This document shows, one piece after another, positions 11,096 to 21,332 of a DNA stretch of 64,000 nt. Origin of the DNA: Ctenosaura bakeri (Eukaryota > Chordata > Lepidosauria > Squamata > Iguanidae); contig CAOLHI010000252.1 in assembly GCA_948474755.1 (NCBI GenBank), positions 820,001 through 884,000 on the forward strand, written 5' to 3'. Made by a program: the position numbers and the translations under genes. How positions within the stretch are numbered: position 1 is the stretch's first letter; the number at the start of each line of letters is the position of its first letter. Under the pieces are notes generated by a model, which had not been told where the DNA came from, made no database searches, and was given only the letters and a program-made list of their open reading frames with translations.

Positions 11096-12172
11096 AACTT
11101 TGTTTTGATTTGTGCTCAACTGGCTATCTGCATGGTTGCCATGTACTTGTGTGGCATTGCAAAAACAGGCACAAGGAACCTGACATCCCACCTAAAGAAG
11201 TATTTTGGTGCGTTTGTAAACCAAAAGAAATGCCCGTTGTTTTTGTCCTGGGAGTGAGGATCAGCTGATAAAGTTCAGGCAAGAGCAGAGGAACAGATTT
11301 TAAAATCCAGTTTCTGAATTTAGATATTCTGCTTGCTGGAGTGGATTTTTAGAGACAGAATCTGTGGGCCTGCGTGGGCTCCAGAGAGCAGTTTGCACAC
11401 AAAAAGTCCCCAAGATCCTGACTTATTTCTGGTTGCCTTTACCTTTTGCATATTAATTAAGAGAGGCTCTTTATTCAAATTAAATAATTCATGGTGGCAT
11501 TTCAGAACCATTTGCTGACTCTTGAACCATGGGTGGGTGTAAGCATGCAGTGCTTTGGTTGCAAATGTTGAAGTGGAAGTGCTTATTGTCATTGGTCTTA
11601 TATAGCCAAGTCCCCAAAGAAAAGTGAAAATCTACCAGCGGCTGGGGTGATCCATAGCAATGAGCCCACAGTTTTCGTCTTCCCTGGAGCCGTTCGCTCA
11701 TAGAGCCAATGCCTTTTAATTGCCCATTAAAGACCAAGCCACTGCATAGGATCTGACATTGGAACAGGAATAGCTTACAACACAGTGGGTGAAATCCTGT
11801 TAATGCCATGTTGATGTATGAGTTACCTGTTATAAATTTTTGGTAGGTGATGGAGTGCGTGGGAAAAGCAAACTGATATATTTGTGGGTAGCTTTGGATA
11901 CTTTGGGCCAGTTTTGGAGTGATAAATTTCCTCGAAATCAATTCTTCAAAATTAACTTTATATGGCTGTGTAGCTTTGGGAAGGTCTTCGGGGGGGGGTG
12001 TCTTCAGAGTCTACACATTTCCTGTTGTTGATGGGAAGTGAAAGAGGAGGGAACAGGGTTACATGGCTAGATATTCTGCTGCCTGAGTCAAAGGACGTCG
12101 TGAAGGATCTGTCTATATTCCATGGAAGAAGGAAAATGGATTGACAGATGAACCTTTCTTCAACACCAGTGA
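11096..12172. other. No recognised feature
   Basis: About 1 kb without a recognised repeat or gene. The longest ORF (150 codons, minus, 11489-11941) has no domain I recognise and no splice or codon evidence supporting it. Confidence 0.3.
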
Positions 12173-12560
12173 TCATAGAATCATAGAATCATAGAAATGT
12201 AGAGTTGGAAGAGACCCCCAGGGGCCATCGAGTCCAACCCCCTGCCATGCAGGAACACCCTCAAAGCACTCCCTTGGACAGATGGGCATCAAGCCTCTGC
12301 TTAAAAACCTCCAAGGAAGGAGACTCCACTCCACTCCGAGGCAGCAGATTCCACTGCCGGACAGCCCTGACTGTCAGGAAGTTCTTCCTGAGGTTCAGGT
12401 GGAATCTCCTTTCCTGCAGCTTGAATCCATTGCTCCTTGTCCTGGTCTCTGGAGCAGCAGAAAACAAGCCCACTCCTTCCTCTACATGGCATCCCTTCAG
12501 ATATTTAAACATGGCTATCATGTCCCCTCTTAACCTCCTCTTCTGCAGACTAAGACTTCT
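12173..12560 (-). mobile_element. CR1 LINE, 5'-truncated, relatively intact
   Basis: The tail atcatagaatcatagaatca lies at the left. The minus strand keeps an 86-codon frame with a '[20 protein letters not shown]' stretch, shared nearly unchanged with the copies at 15468, 25412, 34225, 60472 and 63135. It belongs to the young CR1 subfamily. Confidence 0.92.
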
Positions 12561-13005
12561 GACAGCATCAGTTGTGTATCTAGTGTAAATAGTGCCTAGG
12601 GCAAGTGTGGAAGTTGCACCCCTACCTTCTCACTCCTACCTCCACCCCTATATGCATGGCTTTATTGTGCCCCCCTGGCATTGGCACCCAGGCCCCCCCA
12701 GAGACACCTCTGGGACAGCATCCGCTGTCACACCTGAAGGCATCAGGCTAGCTTAGGGGCTTCAAGGTGGCCCAGATGACCTCCTGCTGAATGTTCTTAA
12801 CCTTTTGCTGCCGCCCTCCAGTATCTCCTACTTGATGGTGATTGCCTCACCCTGCCAAATGATAGGGCCAGTCTTGCTAAGGGGAAGGGTTGTTTCTGAA
12901 CCTTTTCAAATGAGCTACAACACAAGACTCAGGCTAGTGGGTGGTGTTTGCCAGCAGTAGCTAGTGGTTTCCGCATCAGTGGCGTGATGAATGCCCTGTG
13001 TCTTG
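12561..13005. other. No recognised feature
   Basis: Unassigned sequence. The pyrimidine-rich stretch at about 12600-12720 looks like decayed repeat but could not be named. Confidence 0.25.
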
Positions 13006-13438
13006 GGCCCTTTTTGCATGCAGTTTTTTTTTGCGCAAGGGCCCCTTGAGCATCACGTAAATGGGAGCGTTGGTCCATACGACACATTCCCACTCATGCG
13101 ACACTCACGAGCCTAAAGCGGGACGATTACGCATTTTATTATTTTCGGCTTTAAGCCGAAAATACTGTGCAGTCGCGCAATGCTCGCAGGGCCCTCACGC
13201 ACTTACCTGCGTGCGGTGCACCGAACAAGCCAGCCCGGTCGTGCTTCCTCCGCCAGCGCAGCCTACAGCTCTCAGGCTGCGCTCTGAAAGGAAGAGGCGA
13301 GGTGCAAGCGCAACGGTCGCACTACCAGGAAGCGACCTGCGAGACGAAGGAGCGGGGAAGCGGCAGCGTTCCAGATGAGGCTTCTCGCGCAAGACGCCCC
13401 CCCCCAGCCGCGCAAACGGGTAACGTGCGAAAAGGGCC
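13006..13438. mobile_element. Harbinger-like GC-rich MITE, medium family, copy 1
   Basis: The termini ggccctttttgca and cgaaaagggcc share the pattern of the hairpin MITEs. Flanks are ttg (13003-13005) and tta (13439-13441). The interior is CpG-rich and contains a short hairpin (attttcggctttaagccgaaaat). It aligns by eye with 50231-50554 (shared gcgcacttacct and ggtcgtgcttcct words). The ORFs inside are by-products of GC richness. Confidence 0.75.
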
Positions 13439-14069
13439 TTAGTCCAGACTTTGAAGAATCTGTTCAAGAAGCTTGAATCTATTTCTGGGGAGGAGGATTC
13501 AGAGCCCCCTTTCTCTTCAGATTGAAACCTGAAGCAGAGTCACCTCTCCATTGACATGGAAGGGACCAGCTAGTGGAATATGTTTTACAAACCTGGTAGA
13601 ACATGGCACATTTTATTGCAATGGCTTGTCTTGAACTTAACTGGGATAGGGATTCCAGAACTTCTTCCTGGCCGTTTGCTCTGTTATTCCAGTCCTATGA
13701 ATCTCCTCCCCATCTGCTATGTGTGGGACAGAGATCTTCAAAGGAAAGTATGGAACTGCAGTTTAGTAAACTTGGTTGCACTGTTGATCTGGCCTGGACA
13801 AACTGAGTTCCTATCATGAGACAAAACTGCACTTCAGCTTTTCCATTTCAGAGTTCTGGTTGTGTGGAGGGTCTGAATAATCCTTTTCTCCACTGGGGAA
13901 AAGGGGATTGGGAACCACTTGTCAGTGCAGGTCAAGATTTTTTAGACATTAAAATCTGAGTAACTGTTTTGTTTTCTAATGACAATCTCATGGCTGCTTT
14001 TATTAGGTAGTTTTTAGTGTATTGTTGCTATTATTTTAACTTTATGATCCAGTCAGGAACCAAATGTGT
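13439..14069. other. No recognised feature
   Basis: No repeat or gene is recognised. Two overlapping short plus-strand ORFs at 13580-13819 show no domain. Confidence 0.3.
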
Positions 14070-14210
14070 CTAAAGTATGTCGTATGGAAGACGGGGCAAG
14101 CATATTTGCTGCTGCTCCAGAGACTAGGACATGGAGCCATGGCTTCAAACCACAGGGAAAGAGATTCCACCTAAACAGGAAGAACTTCCTGGGAGTAAGA
14201 GCTTTTGATT
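14070..14210 (+). mobile_element. CR1 LINE internal fragment
   Basis: Words tgctgctccagagactagg, catggcttcaaacc and aggaagaacttcctggga match the middle of the CR1 3' region. It is cut off at the right by a decayed MITE. Confidence 0.75.
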
Positions 14211-14373
14211 GCCATGGTAATACCCTGGGTTCTTGCAATTTGATGAGGCACTAGAACTCTCTGGCAGAGAGTTCTAAACATCCCTCCTTAAACTGCCAAT
14301 CCCAGGCTTCCATGGGATGTTGCAATGGCAGCTAAAGTGGAATAGAGCACTACGGTTGTGCACTGCGAATGGG
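14211..14373. mobile_element. Decayed hairpin MITE copy 6, long subtype
   Basis: It retains ctctggcagagagttctaaa, cctccttaaactgccaatcc, ttccatgggatgttgcaa and the right end gtgcactgcgaatgggcc. The left terminus is gone. It is the most diverged copy in the window. Confidence 0.6.
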
Positions 14374-14424
14374 CCCACAGTTTAGGCATCCAAAGAAAAG
14401 GACAGGAGGCAAAGTTACCAAGAG

Positions 14425-14435
14425 AATAATAACAA

Positions 14436-14521
<86 letters not shown>

Positions 14522-14560
14522 TTTATTTATTTCTATCCCACCTCTCCACATGGATCAGAT
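14425..14560 (-). repeat. (TAG)n(TAA)n tract attached to a retroelement 3' end
   Basis: About 14 tag units are followed by about 16 taa units, then atttatttatttctatccca and cctctccacatggatc. The same end-sequence abuts trinucleotide tracts at 29090-29177, 29400-29622, 30639-30850 and 42831-42920. The microsatellite therefore grew from that element's 3' tail. Confidence 0.85.
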
Positions 14561-15150
14561 AGAAGAGTTCTAGGAGATATTTCACTCTCTTTAATGCTAT
14601 AGAAATTTGGAGACTGAAGAAAACATTTCTCTTATTTGAGAGTCAACAAGCTCATTTTGTACCCCCCCCCCGTTCCGCAGTTACACCCCTGGGCACATTT
14701 CTTATCTCTTCCCAATCCTCAAGTCCTTCCCTGATCTTTCTACCATTCCCCTGTCTTTGCTAATGTCCTGCGCATCATTATATGCATCTGGCCCTGGCAA
14801 TGTTTTCAAGCAAACCTAATTACTATTTACTCGGGGCCTTCTCTTGTTCTCCGACCTTTGCGGTGTCCTCTTTGTCTCAGCCTCCTACGATAAAAGCATT
14901 GCCGGAGCAGCCCTGCCGTTTCCCCCATTTGATCTGACCCACTTGGGTCATTAGCAAAGGCCGCATTTCCCAGAGACCCCATTAGAATGATTAAGATCAA
15001 AAACGCAGGAGCTGCACTGTTACAAATAGCTCGGTACGGAGAGTTTCTGCTGAAAAAAGGAAAACAGAAAATTCAAAACGAGGTAGCAAAATAACCCAGG
15101 TCTTCCATCAGGAAGAGATACACATGGGGACGCTGAGAAATGTAAACATG
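14561..15150. promoter_or_regulatory. Repeat-poor block, candidate conserved non-coding DNA
   Basis: From about 14740 to 15110 there is no repeat signature. It has balanced composition with scattered CpG and words such as acctaattac, cattagaatgattaagatca and tgggtcattagcaaagg. This is the texture of conserved non-coding elements, but the sequence alone cannot confirm it. Confidence 0.25.
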
Positions 15151-15396
15151 CAATGGTTAGAAGGCTTTGCCTAAACATCCTGAAGACACAAGATCCCGTC
15201 TGATCTTGGAAGCTAAGCAGGGGCAGCCTTGGTTAGTACTTGGATGGGAGACCACCAATGAATACCAGGTGCTGTAGGCTATATTTCAGAGGAAGGAACT
15301 GGCAAAACCATCTCTGAGTATTCCTTGCCAAAGAAAACCCTATGAACATTCTTGGGATTGTCAACAGGCAAGTTGAAGGCACATACAGACCTTGTT
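15151..15396 (+). mobile_element. 5S-rRNA-derived SINE
   Basis: The stretch agatcccgtctgatcttgga, then agctaagcaggggcagcc, ttggttagtacttggatggg and agaccaccaatgaataccag, follows 5S rRNA through its A-box and C-box region to gtgctgtaggct. A BovB-like SINE tail (aaaaccctatgaaca, gttgaaggcacata) follows. This is the 5S-Sauria SINE type, not an rRNA gene. Confidence 0.88.
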
Positions 15397-15467
15397 CAGA
15401 AAACTAAGTTCTATTGTTAGCTTAGAACAGGGTAGGATCTACTGAATCAATGGCATTCCTTCCAACA

Positions 15468-15920
15468 TTTCAGAGGAGGGTGACCAAAATGGTGAGGGAC
15501 CTGGAAGCCATGCCCTATGAGGATAGACTTAGAGAGCTGGGTATGTTTAGTCTGCAGAAGAGAAGGTTAAGAGGGGACATGATAGCCATGTTTAAATATT
15601 TGAAGGGATGCCACGTAGAGGAAGGAGAGGGCTTGTTTTCTGCTGCTCCAGAGACCAGGACAAGGAGCAATGGATTCAAGCTGCAGGAAAGGAGATTCCA
15701 CCTGAACCTCAGGAAGAACTTCCTGACAGTCAGGGCTGTTTGGCAGTGGAATCTGCTGCCTCAGAGTGTAGTGGAGTCTCCTTCCTTGGAGGTTTTTAAG
15801 CAGAGGCTTGATGGCCATCTGTCGGGAGTGCTTTGAGGGTGTTCCTGCATGGCAGGGGGTTGGACTGGATGGCCCCTGGGGTCTCTTCCAACTCTACATT
15901 TCTATGATTCTATGATTCTA
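15468..15920 (+). mobile_element. CR1 LINE, 5'-truncated, young copy
   Basis: A 128-codon frame (15450-15836) covers the CR1 ORF2 C-terminus, with '[20 protein letters not shown]' and a final 'FKQRLDGHL' segment. The 3' UTR and tattct-type tail follow. The start codon used by that ORF is chance. The element is truncated at its 5' end just upstream of the 'QRRVTKM' segment. Confidence 0.93.
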
Positions 15921-16035
15921 TTTTACAGATGAAAACTGGGGTGTGCTGTGGCCAAGTAACATCAGAAGATGGTCAAGATGGCAAAAGTTATTACTGAAGA
16001 AGAACTCTAGAAGTGGCTGCAGCAGTTTGGGTTTT

Positions 16036-16586
16036 CCTTAGTCTGAGCTGGGCCAAAACTAACAAAATAAATTTCAGCAGAGAGCAGTGTAAGGTTCTAC
16101 ATGTGGATATCGACAAGCTGGAGCGTGTCTAGAGGACGGCGACCAAAATGGTGAAGGGTCTGGAGGCCATGAAGCCCTATGAGGAACAGCTGAGGGAGCT
16201 GGGGATATTTAGCTTGGGGAAGAGAAGGCTAAGAGGGGACATGATAGCCATGTTTAACTATTTGAAGGGATGTCATATCGAGGAGGGAGCAGGCTTGTTT
16301 TCCGCTGCTCCAGAGACTAGGACAAGGAGCAATGGATTCAAGCTATAGGAAACGAGGTTCCACTTAAACTTCAGGAAGAACTTTCTGATGGCCAGAGCTG
16401 TCCAACAGTGGAATCTGCTATTGCCTCCATGGAATGTGATGGAGTCTCCTCCTTCTTTGGAGGTTTTTAAGCAGAAGCTGGATGGCCACCTGTTGGGAAT
16501 GCTTTGATGGCTCTTCCTGCATAGCAGGAGGTTGGACTCAATGGCCCCTGAGGTCTCTTCCAACTCTATGATTCTATGATTCTATG
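16036..16586 (+). mobile_element. CR1 LINE with internal deletion
   Basis: It begins at the gagctgggccaaaactaac region (encoding the 'WAKANK' motif), then jumps from ggttctacatgtggat to atcgacaagctggagcgtgt. A few hundred bases are missing compared with 60472-61570. It ends in gattctatgattctatg. Confidence 0.88.
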
Positions 16587-17466
16587 GGCAGGAAAAAAAA
16601 TGAAATGTGCAGATATAAGATCGGTGACACCTGGCTTGACCACAGTACCTGTGAATGGGATCTAGGAGTCTTAGTAGACTCCTAGATCCCCTTCACAGTA
16701 GACCATGAGCTGAATATGAGTCAGCAGTATGATGTGGCAGTTTAAAAAGGACAATGTAATTCTGGGCTACATCAATGTATAGTGTCTAGGTCAAGGGAAG
16801 TGGTAGTACCACTCTATTCTGCTCTGGTCAGACCTGGAATATTGCGTCCAGTTCTGGGCATCTCATTTCAAGAAAGATATTGACAAGCTGTAACGTGTCT
16901 GGAGAAGGGTGACCCAAATGAAAGAAGGCCTGGAAACGATGCCATATGAGGACAAGCTTAGGGAGCTGGCTATGTTTAGCCTGGAGAAGAGGAGGTTAAG
17001 AGGAGACATGATGGCCATGTTTAAATATGTGAAGGGATGTCATATGGAGGTTGGAGCAAGCCTCTTTTCTGCTGGTCCAGAGACCAGGGCCATTTCTGCA
17101 CTAGATTGTTATAGTGCTATGATTCCACTTTCAGCATCCTATGGAATCCTGGGGTTTGCAGTTTAGGGAGGGGCTTCAAACTCTAACCCTAAACTGCAAA
17201 CCCCAGGATTCCATAGGATGTTGAAAGTGGAATCATAGCACTATAACAGTCTAGTGTGGAAATGGCCTAGGACACAGAGCAATGGCTTCAAAGTACAGGA
17301 AAAGAGATTCCTTCTAAACATTAGGAAGAGCTTCCTGATGGTAAGAGCAGCTTGACAGTGGAATCTGCTGCTGCCTGGGAGTGTGGAGGAGTCTCCTTCT
17401 TTGGAGGTTTTTAAAGAGAGGCTAGGTGGCCATCTGTCAGGAATGCTTTGATGGCGTATTCCTGCC
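16587..17466 (+). mobile_element. CR1 LINE, split by a MITE, directly abutting another CR1 tail
   Basis: It starts within one base of the preceding CR1's tail and continues in the same orientation. It carries tcttagtagactcctagatc, where a short local inverted duplication is visible. It is interrupted at 17088-17267, resumes at taggacacagagcaatggc and ends at about 17466. Its frames are broken. Confidence 0.85.
17088..17267. mobile_element. Hairpin MITE copy 7 inside CR1
   Basis: The termini are ggccatttctgcac and gtgtggaaatggcc. Flanks are cag (17085-17087) and tag (17268-17270). Other CR1 copies read agactaggacac at this place, so the target was tag and the left copy has mutated. Confidence 0.9.
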
Positions 17467-17904
17467 ATATAAACTTGCAATAAATTTTAAAAACAGCGAA
17501 GAAATAAAAAGTTCTCCTGCTCCCCCTTTAAAGGCCTGCTTAAAAAGAAATGTCTTTGTTTGCCTAGGAAAGGAAAGCCTACCCTCCTATGGAAAGGAAA
17601 GCCTACCCTCCTATGGAAAAGCGTTCCATAGGGTGGGAGCAGCCACTGAGAAGTCTCTTTCCCGCGTCCTCATCTGGTGAGCTTGGAATGGTGGCAGGAC
17701 CAAGAGAAAGCCTTCTCCTGCCAATCTTCAGGCTCTAGCAGGTTCGTATAGGGAGATGCCATTTTTCAAATAGCTGGACCTAAGCTGTATAGGGCTTTAT
17801 ATTTATATCCTATGCCTGGAAATGCAAGGTTCTGCCCACTATTGAGTTAACTGTGTGCAAACAACTTTGGCATTCCTGACAGAATGAGTGCCACTTGGAA
17901 CTCA
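17467..17904 (+). mobile_element. Probable LINE 3'-region fragment with a 24-bp tandem repeat
   Basis: The stretch with gttccatagggtgggagcag, ccactgagaagtctctttcc and cctaagctgtatagggcttt resembles a widespread squamate LINE 3' region that I would place near L2. At about 17569-17616 the unit beginning aaaggaaagcctaccctcct is duplicated head to tail. Confidence 0.45.
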
Positions 17905-18114
17905 GGCCATTTCTGCACTACTCTGCAATAACACTATAGCGCTATTATTCCATTTTCAAGATCCTGTAGAATTCTGGGGTTTGTAGTTTCCTGAGGCCAA
18001 AATGCTCTCTGGCTGAGAATTCTCAATGCCCCTCCCTACACTGCAAAGCCCAGAATTCCGCAGGAGGTTGAAAGTGGAATAACAGCACTATAACAGGCTA
18101 GTGCGGAAATGGCC
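17905..18114. mobile_element. Hairpin MITE copy 8, long subtype, perfect duplication
   Basis: It runs from ggccatttctgcac to gtgcggaaatggcc. It is flanked by tca at 17902-17904 and 18115-18117. The centre carries ctctggctgagaattctcaa. Confidence 0.92.
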
Positions 18115-18277
18115 TCAATTTGCAGCAGCTGAGATAAACTGAGGACAAACAGGCAGAGTGAAAGAAGGAGAGGGAAACTGGGACATTTTAAAAGCAGCTG
18201 AAAAAGTAGGATGGAAGAGAATTAATCAGGACTGTTCTTGACACATTTAGACATTTGGAGGGTGTACAATGGGATTT

Positions 18278-18660
18278 GAGCCAACATGGTGTAGTGTTCT
18301 GAGAGCCAGACTATGACCTTGAAGGCCAGGGTTCAGTTCCCACTTGGCCATGGAACCCCACTGGGTGACCTTGGGCTTGTCACACTCTCTTAGCTCCAGA
18401 AACTCCCCTGATAGGTTCACCCTATGGTCACCATGGCCATTTCCGCACTAGACTGTTCTAGCGCTATTGTTCCACTTTCAACGTCCTATGGACCTGGGGT
18501 TTGCAGTTTCGGGAGTGGTCCCTCGGCCTCTCCCGAAACTGCAAACCCCAGGATTCCATAGGATGTTGAAAGTGGAATAATAGCCCTAGAACAGTCTAGT
18601 GCGGAAAATGCACATGAGTCAGAAACAACTTGAAGGCACACAACAACAACAACATGCAAG
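18278..18660 (+). mobile_element. tRNA-derived SINE with BovB-like tail, split by a MITE
   Basis: The head gccaacatggtgtagtgttc carries an A-box-like region. The word agggttcagttccca is the B-box-like region. The tail is gagtcagaaacaacttgaag, then gcacacaacaacaacaac. A MITE sits at 18435-18612 near the 3' end. Confidence 0.88.
18435..18612. mobile_element. Hairpin MITE copy 9 inside a SINE
   Basis: The left end is ggccatttccgcac and the right end a decayed gtgcggaaaatgca. It is flanked by cat on both sides (18432-18434, 18613-18615). The uninterrupted SINE would read gtcaccatgagtcag, as in intact copies. Confidence 0.9.
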
Positions 18661-18724
18661 GGGATTTATCTCTGTGATGACTCTCAACTTTCAACAATTG
18701 ATTGAATGGGTCTACTCTAGTTTG

Positions 18725-18910
18725 GAGGGAGCCAGTGTAAGGCAGTGGTTTGAGTGTTGGATGAGGATTCCAGGGGACAAGAGTTCAAATCCCCAGCACT
18801 CCACTGAAACCTACTGGGTGATTTTGGACAAGTCACACTCTTGCACTCCAAAAGAATGGCAGTGACAGAGCTCATCTGAGTAAACTTTGCCAAGAAAACC
18901 ATATGATAGA
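18725..18910 (+). mobile_element. tRNA-derived SINE (Sauria type)
   Basis: Head gagccagtgtaaggcagtgg, B-box agttcaaatcccc, body ctgggtgattttggacaagt and tail gccaagaaaaccatatgata. Truncated at the 3' end. Confidence 0.75.
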
Positions 18911-19593
18911 GCCAGTATGCATTACAGCTGAGAAGGCATATAATGAAAACAATAGCACTTTAGCCGGGATCAACCAACAGGATTCCAGTCTTGCAAATGA
19001 ATATTTTGGGCTGGGGTACACTAGTTCCTTCAACACTTTATTTGATTCCCTCTGCAGGGTTGAGGAAATGGGGACTGGTGCCTTCCTCGGGGACAATCAT
19101 CAGGCACATGGGCAGATGCATCACTGATTGCACAATATTGCTATGCGAGTACAGATATACACTTTCCAAGCATGATGTAAGGTCTTGGTGAGTTTTGACC
19201 AGGGGCTGGCAGAGTTCCTTTTCAGACTACAACACTCAGAATCCAGAGGCCATACTGGCTGGGGGATATGGGGAGTTGTCATCCAAGAAAAAAGGAACTT
19301 TGCCAGCCCCTAGCTCTGCTTTAGGAATATACGATGGCTGGCATATGGTTAGGCAACTATGAGGCCAGAAGGTATTCACATTAATGGCCATAGCATCATT
19401 GCCATAACTCCAAATGTCCCTTTAAAATCCATGCAACCACACTGAGGTATGGATTTCAGCAGCTGGAAAGTGGGGTGCTGAAGGATGGAGTGTCCAGCCC
19501 CTTCCTGCCAGTGATCAGTGATCAGACAAACATCACCTGCGGAGTTCTGTTGATACACTTTGTCTTACTGCTGCTCAGAAGGAGGCTGGATGT
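18911..19593. other. Mostly unassigned; small MITE-like inverted repeat
   Basis: At 19199-19313 aggggctggcagagttcctt is matched at the right by aaggaactttgccagcccct, giving imperfect terminal inverted repeats of about 20 bp. No target duplication was found. The remainder shows no gene or repeat I recognise. Confidence 0.45.
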
Positions 19594-19817
19594 GCCCTGG
19601 TGGTGCAGTGGTTAAATGTCGGTACTGCAGCCACAATGTTGTGAGTTTGATCCTACTGGGCTCCAGGTTGACTCAGCCTTCCATGCTTCCGTAGGTTGGT
19701 AAAATGAGTATCCAGCTTGTTGGGGACAATTAACTAAATACATGTAAACTGCTTAGGGAGTGCTTCGCACTGATAAGCAGTATAGAAATGTAACTACTAT
19801 TGCTAATTGCTATATTG
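19594..19817 (+). mobile_element. tRNA-derived SINE with L2-like tail
   Basis: Head gccctggtggtgcagtggtt (A-box like), then gtgagtttgatcctac (B-box like). The body ggtaaaatgagtatccagct, then tgtaaactgcttagg, resembles an L2-type 3' tail. The same family lies at 31667-31883 in reverse orientation. It differs from the BovB-tailed SINEs. Confidence 0.8.
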
Positions 19818-20011
19818 CCTTTAGCGCCCCACTCAGAAGAACTGCACATCTCTATCCTTCTCTATGGCTGAATTTTAAGGTGGGTTTTCAGGGTCTGATT
19901 AAGAAATGAAGCATAGCTATGGCATCGTAACTCTGTGTGGAGTGCAGGATTTTAGACAATCTTTTCTCAGATAAGTTGTTTCCCGGGGCGTTAGCCCTTT
20001 GGAGTAAATTC

Positions 20012-21332
20012 TGTGAAAGCTAAAACTGTTAGGAATCAGCCTTCTTTTAGCAGAGTTGCAGAAAAAGCATGTCTCAATCTCTGTGTGGCTTCCTTGAGCT
20101 GAGACTCACTTGGAAAGCAAAACAAGGCAGGCAGTTTCAGGTACCAAACTTAGAAAAGTTTACTTATACATTTTACAATTACATACACATTGGAGAGTCT
20201 AGATCAGTGGTTCTCAACCTTCCTAATGCTGCGACCCTTTAATACAGTTCCTCATGTGGTGACCCCCAAACATAAAATTATTTATTTATTGTTTACAATA
20301 CGTCCCCCCTCGGCAAAGGCCGCCTCGCCAGCCAGGAATGGGGGGGTGGGCAGGGAGGGAAAGAGGAGCCGCGCGTCTCCCCCGGGAAAAAACTCCGAGA
20401 ACCTCCCCGGGCTCTGCTTCTGCTTCACTCTCGTTTCCGCTGGGGGGGCAGTGTGGGAAAAGTTTCCAGAGTGTCGACCCTGGCTGGCAGGGGAAGAATC
20501 CCAGCGCCTTTGTCTTTTGCGCCAAGCGCAGCTTGCCCCCCCGTAAAAGCACCGCCTTGCGGCCCCCCGGCCCTTCCTCAGTGCCCCCCTCCGTGGCAAG
20601 TGGGGCAGGGGCCGTGGCAAGGAGGGGGCCTGCCTCCCATGCTGCTGCCATCCCCCAAAGCTGGCCCATCAGATGGGAGGTCCTCCCGGTACTGGGAAGG
20701 AGAATGACTTCAGTCCCTTCTGAACAGGGGGCAGGAGGACGCGAGCGCATGGCTCGCACTTGCGCACCACCACTCCTGCTGTGGCAACGCTGTGGCCACA
20801 CATGCTCCTGCCAAAGGGGGCAGGAGGACGTGAGTGCGTGGCTCGTGCTTGCGCACCACCACCGAGAGGGAATGGAGCCTAAGACCATCGGAAATACGTA
20901 TTTTTCGATGGTCTTAGGCAACCCCTGTGAAAGGGTTGTTCAACCTCCCAAAGGGGTCACGACCCACAGGTTGAGAACCGCTGGTCTAGATCCTAACTAG
21001 CTAACAAAAAGATTAGGTAAGATAGTAGCTTCATTCTTAACTCACCATCTTCTTGGTGGAGAGGCGAAGCATGGTCAGAGGGAAGGAAATGGAAGCAAGA
21101 TGGCAAAGAAAGCAAAGAGAGGAAATCATGGTCTTATGTAAGGTCAATGACCCCAGGGTCTATCCTGGATCACATGGTCTAGATACCATAGCCATTCATT
21201 TAAATAACACAAAGAGCAAGACTGAGGTTTTAGGTGGGAAGGCAAAAGGGTTTGACATGCTGAGGAAAATTAAATCCTATGCTAGCTAAGCCCCAGAACA
21301 AAGGCAGGGAAGAATGCCAGAATTATCCAACA
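20012..21332 (-). mobile_element. Solo LTR, family 2, copy a, split by a SPIN transposon
   Basis: The outer sequence aligns by eye with 48534-49092: shared ctaaaactgttagg, cagccttcttttagcagagt, ttaactcaccatc and ggtcacatg. It runs from tgtgaaag to atccaaca. No target duplication was found for this copy (aattc against agata). Without the SPIN insertion its length is about 534 bp. The minus orientation is inferred from copy b. Confidence 0.7.
20205..20983. mobile_element. SPIN-type hAT transposon, non-autonomous, with GC-rich internal cargo
   Basis: The left end cagtggttctcaaccttcct and right end ggttgagaaccgctg are hAT terminal repeats. The adjoining subterminal words (aatgctgcgaccctttaata; aggggtcacgacccacagg) match the SPIN family, known for horizontal transfer among tetrapods. 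An 8-bp duplication gtctagat (20197-20204, 20984-20991) with a central CTAG is typical of hAT insertion. About 570 bases between the ends (20300-20870) are CpG-rich and unlike the AT-rich SPIN interior. They include a 46-bp direct repeat (20727-20772, 20816-20861). The 211- and 220-codon ORFs inside show no transposase signature. Confidence 0.9.

Noticed and set aside
14369..14602. Val/Ile- and Tyr-repeat ORFs
   Set aside because: They are translations of the TAG/TAA tract.
15151..15300. 5S rRNA gene
   Set aside because: The 5S-like head is diverged and fused to a SINE tail. Other copies of the same fusion exist in the window.
18278..18400. tRNA genes at SINE heads
   Set aside because: The A- and B-box-like words belong to dispersed SINEs. 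No cloverleaf with a proper acceptor stem can be drawn.
20286..21000. 211- and 220-codon overlapping ORFs on opposite strands
   Set aside because: Both lie in the GC-rich interior of the SPIN-type element, are rich in Pro/Gly/Ser/Arg, and show no domain. Stop-poor frames are expected in GC-rich DNA.
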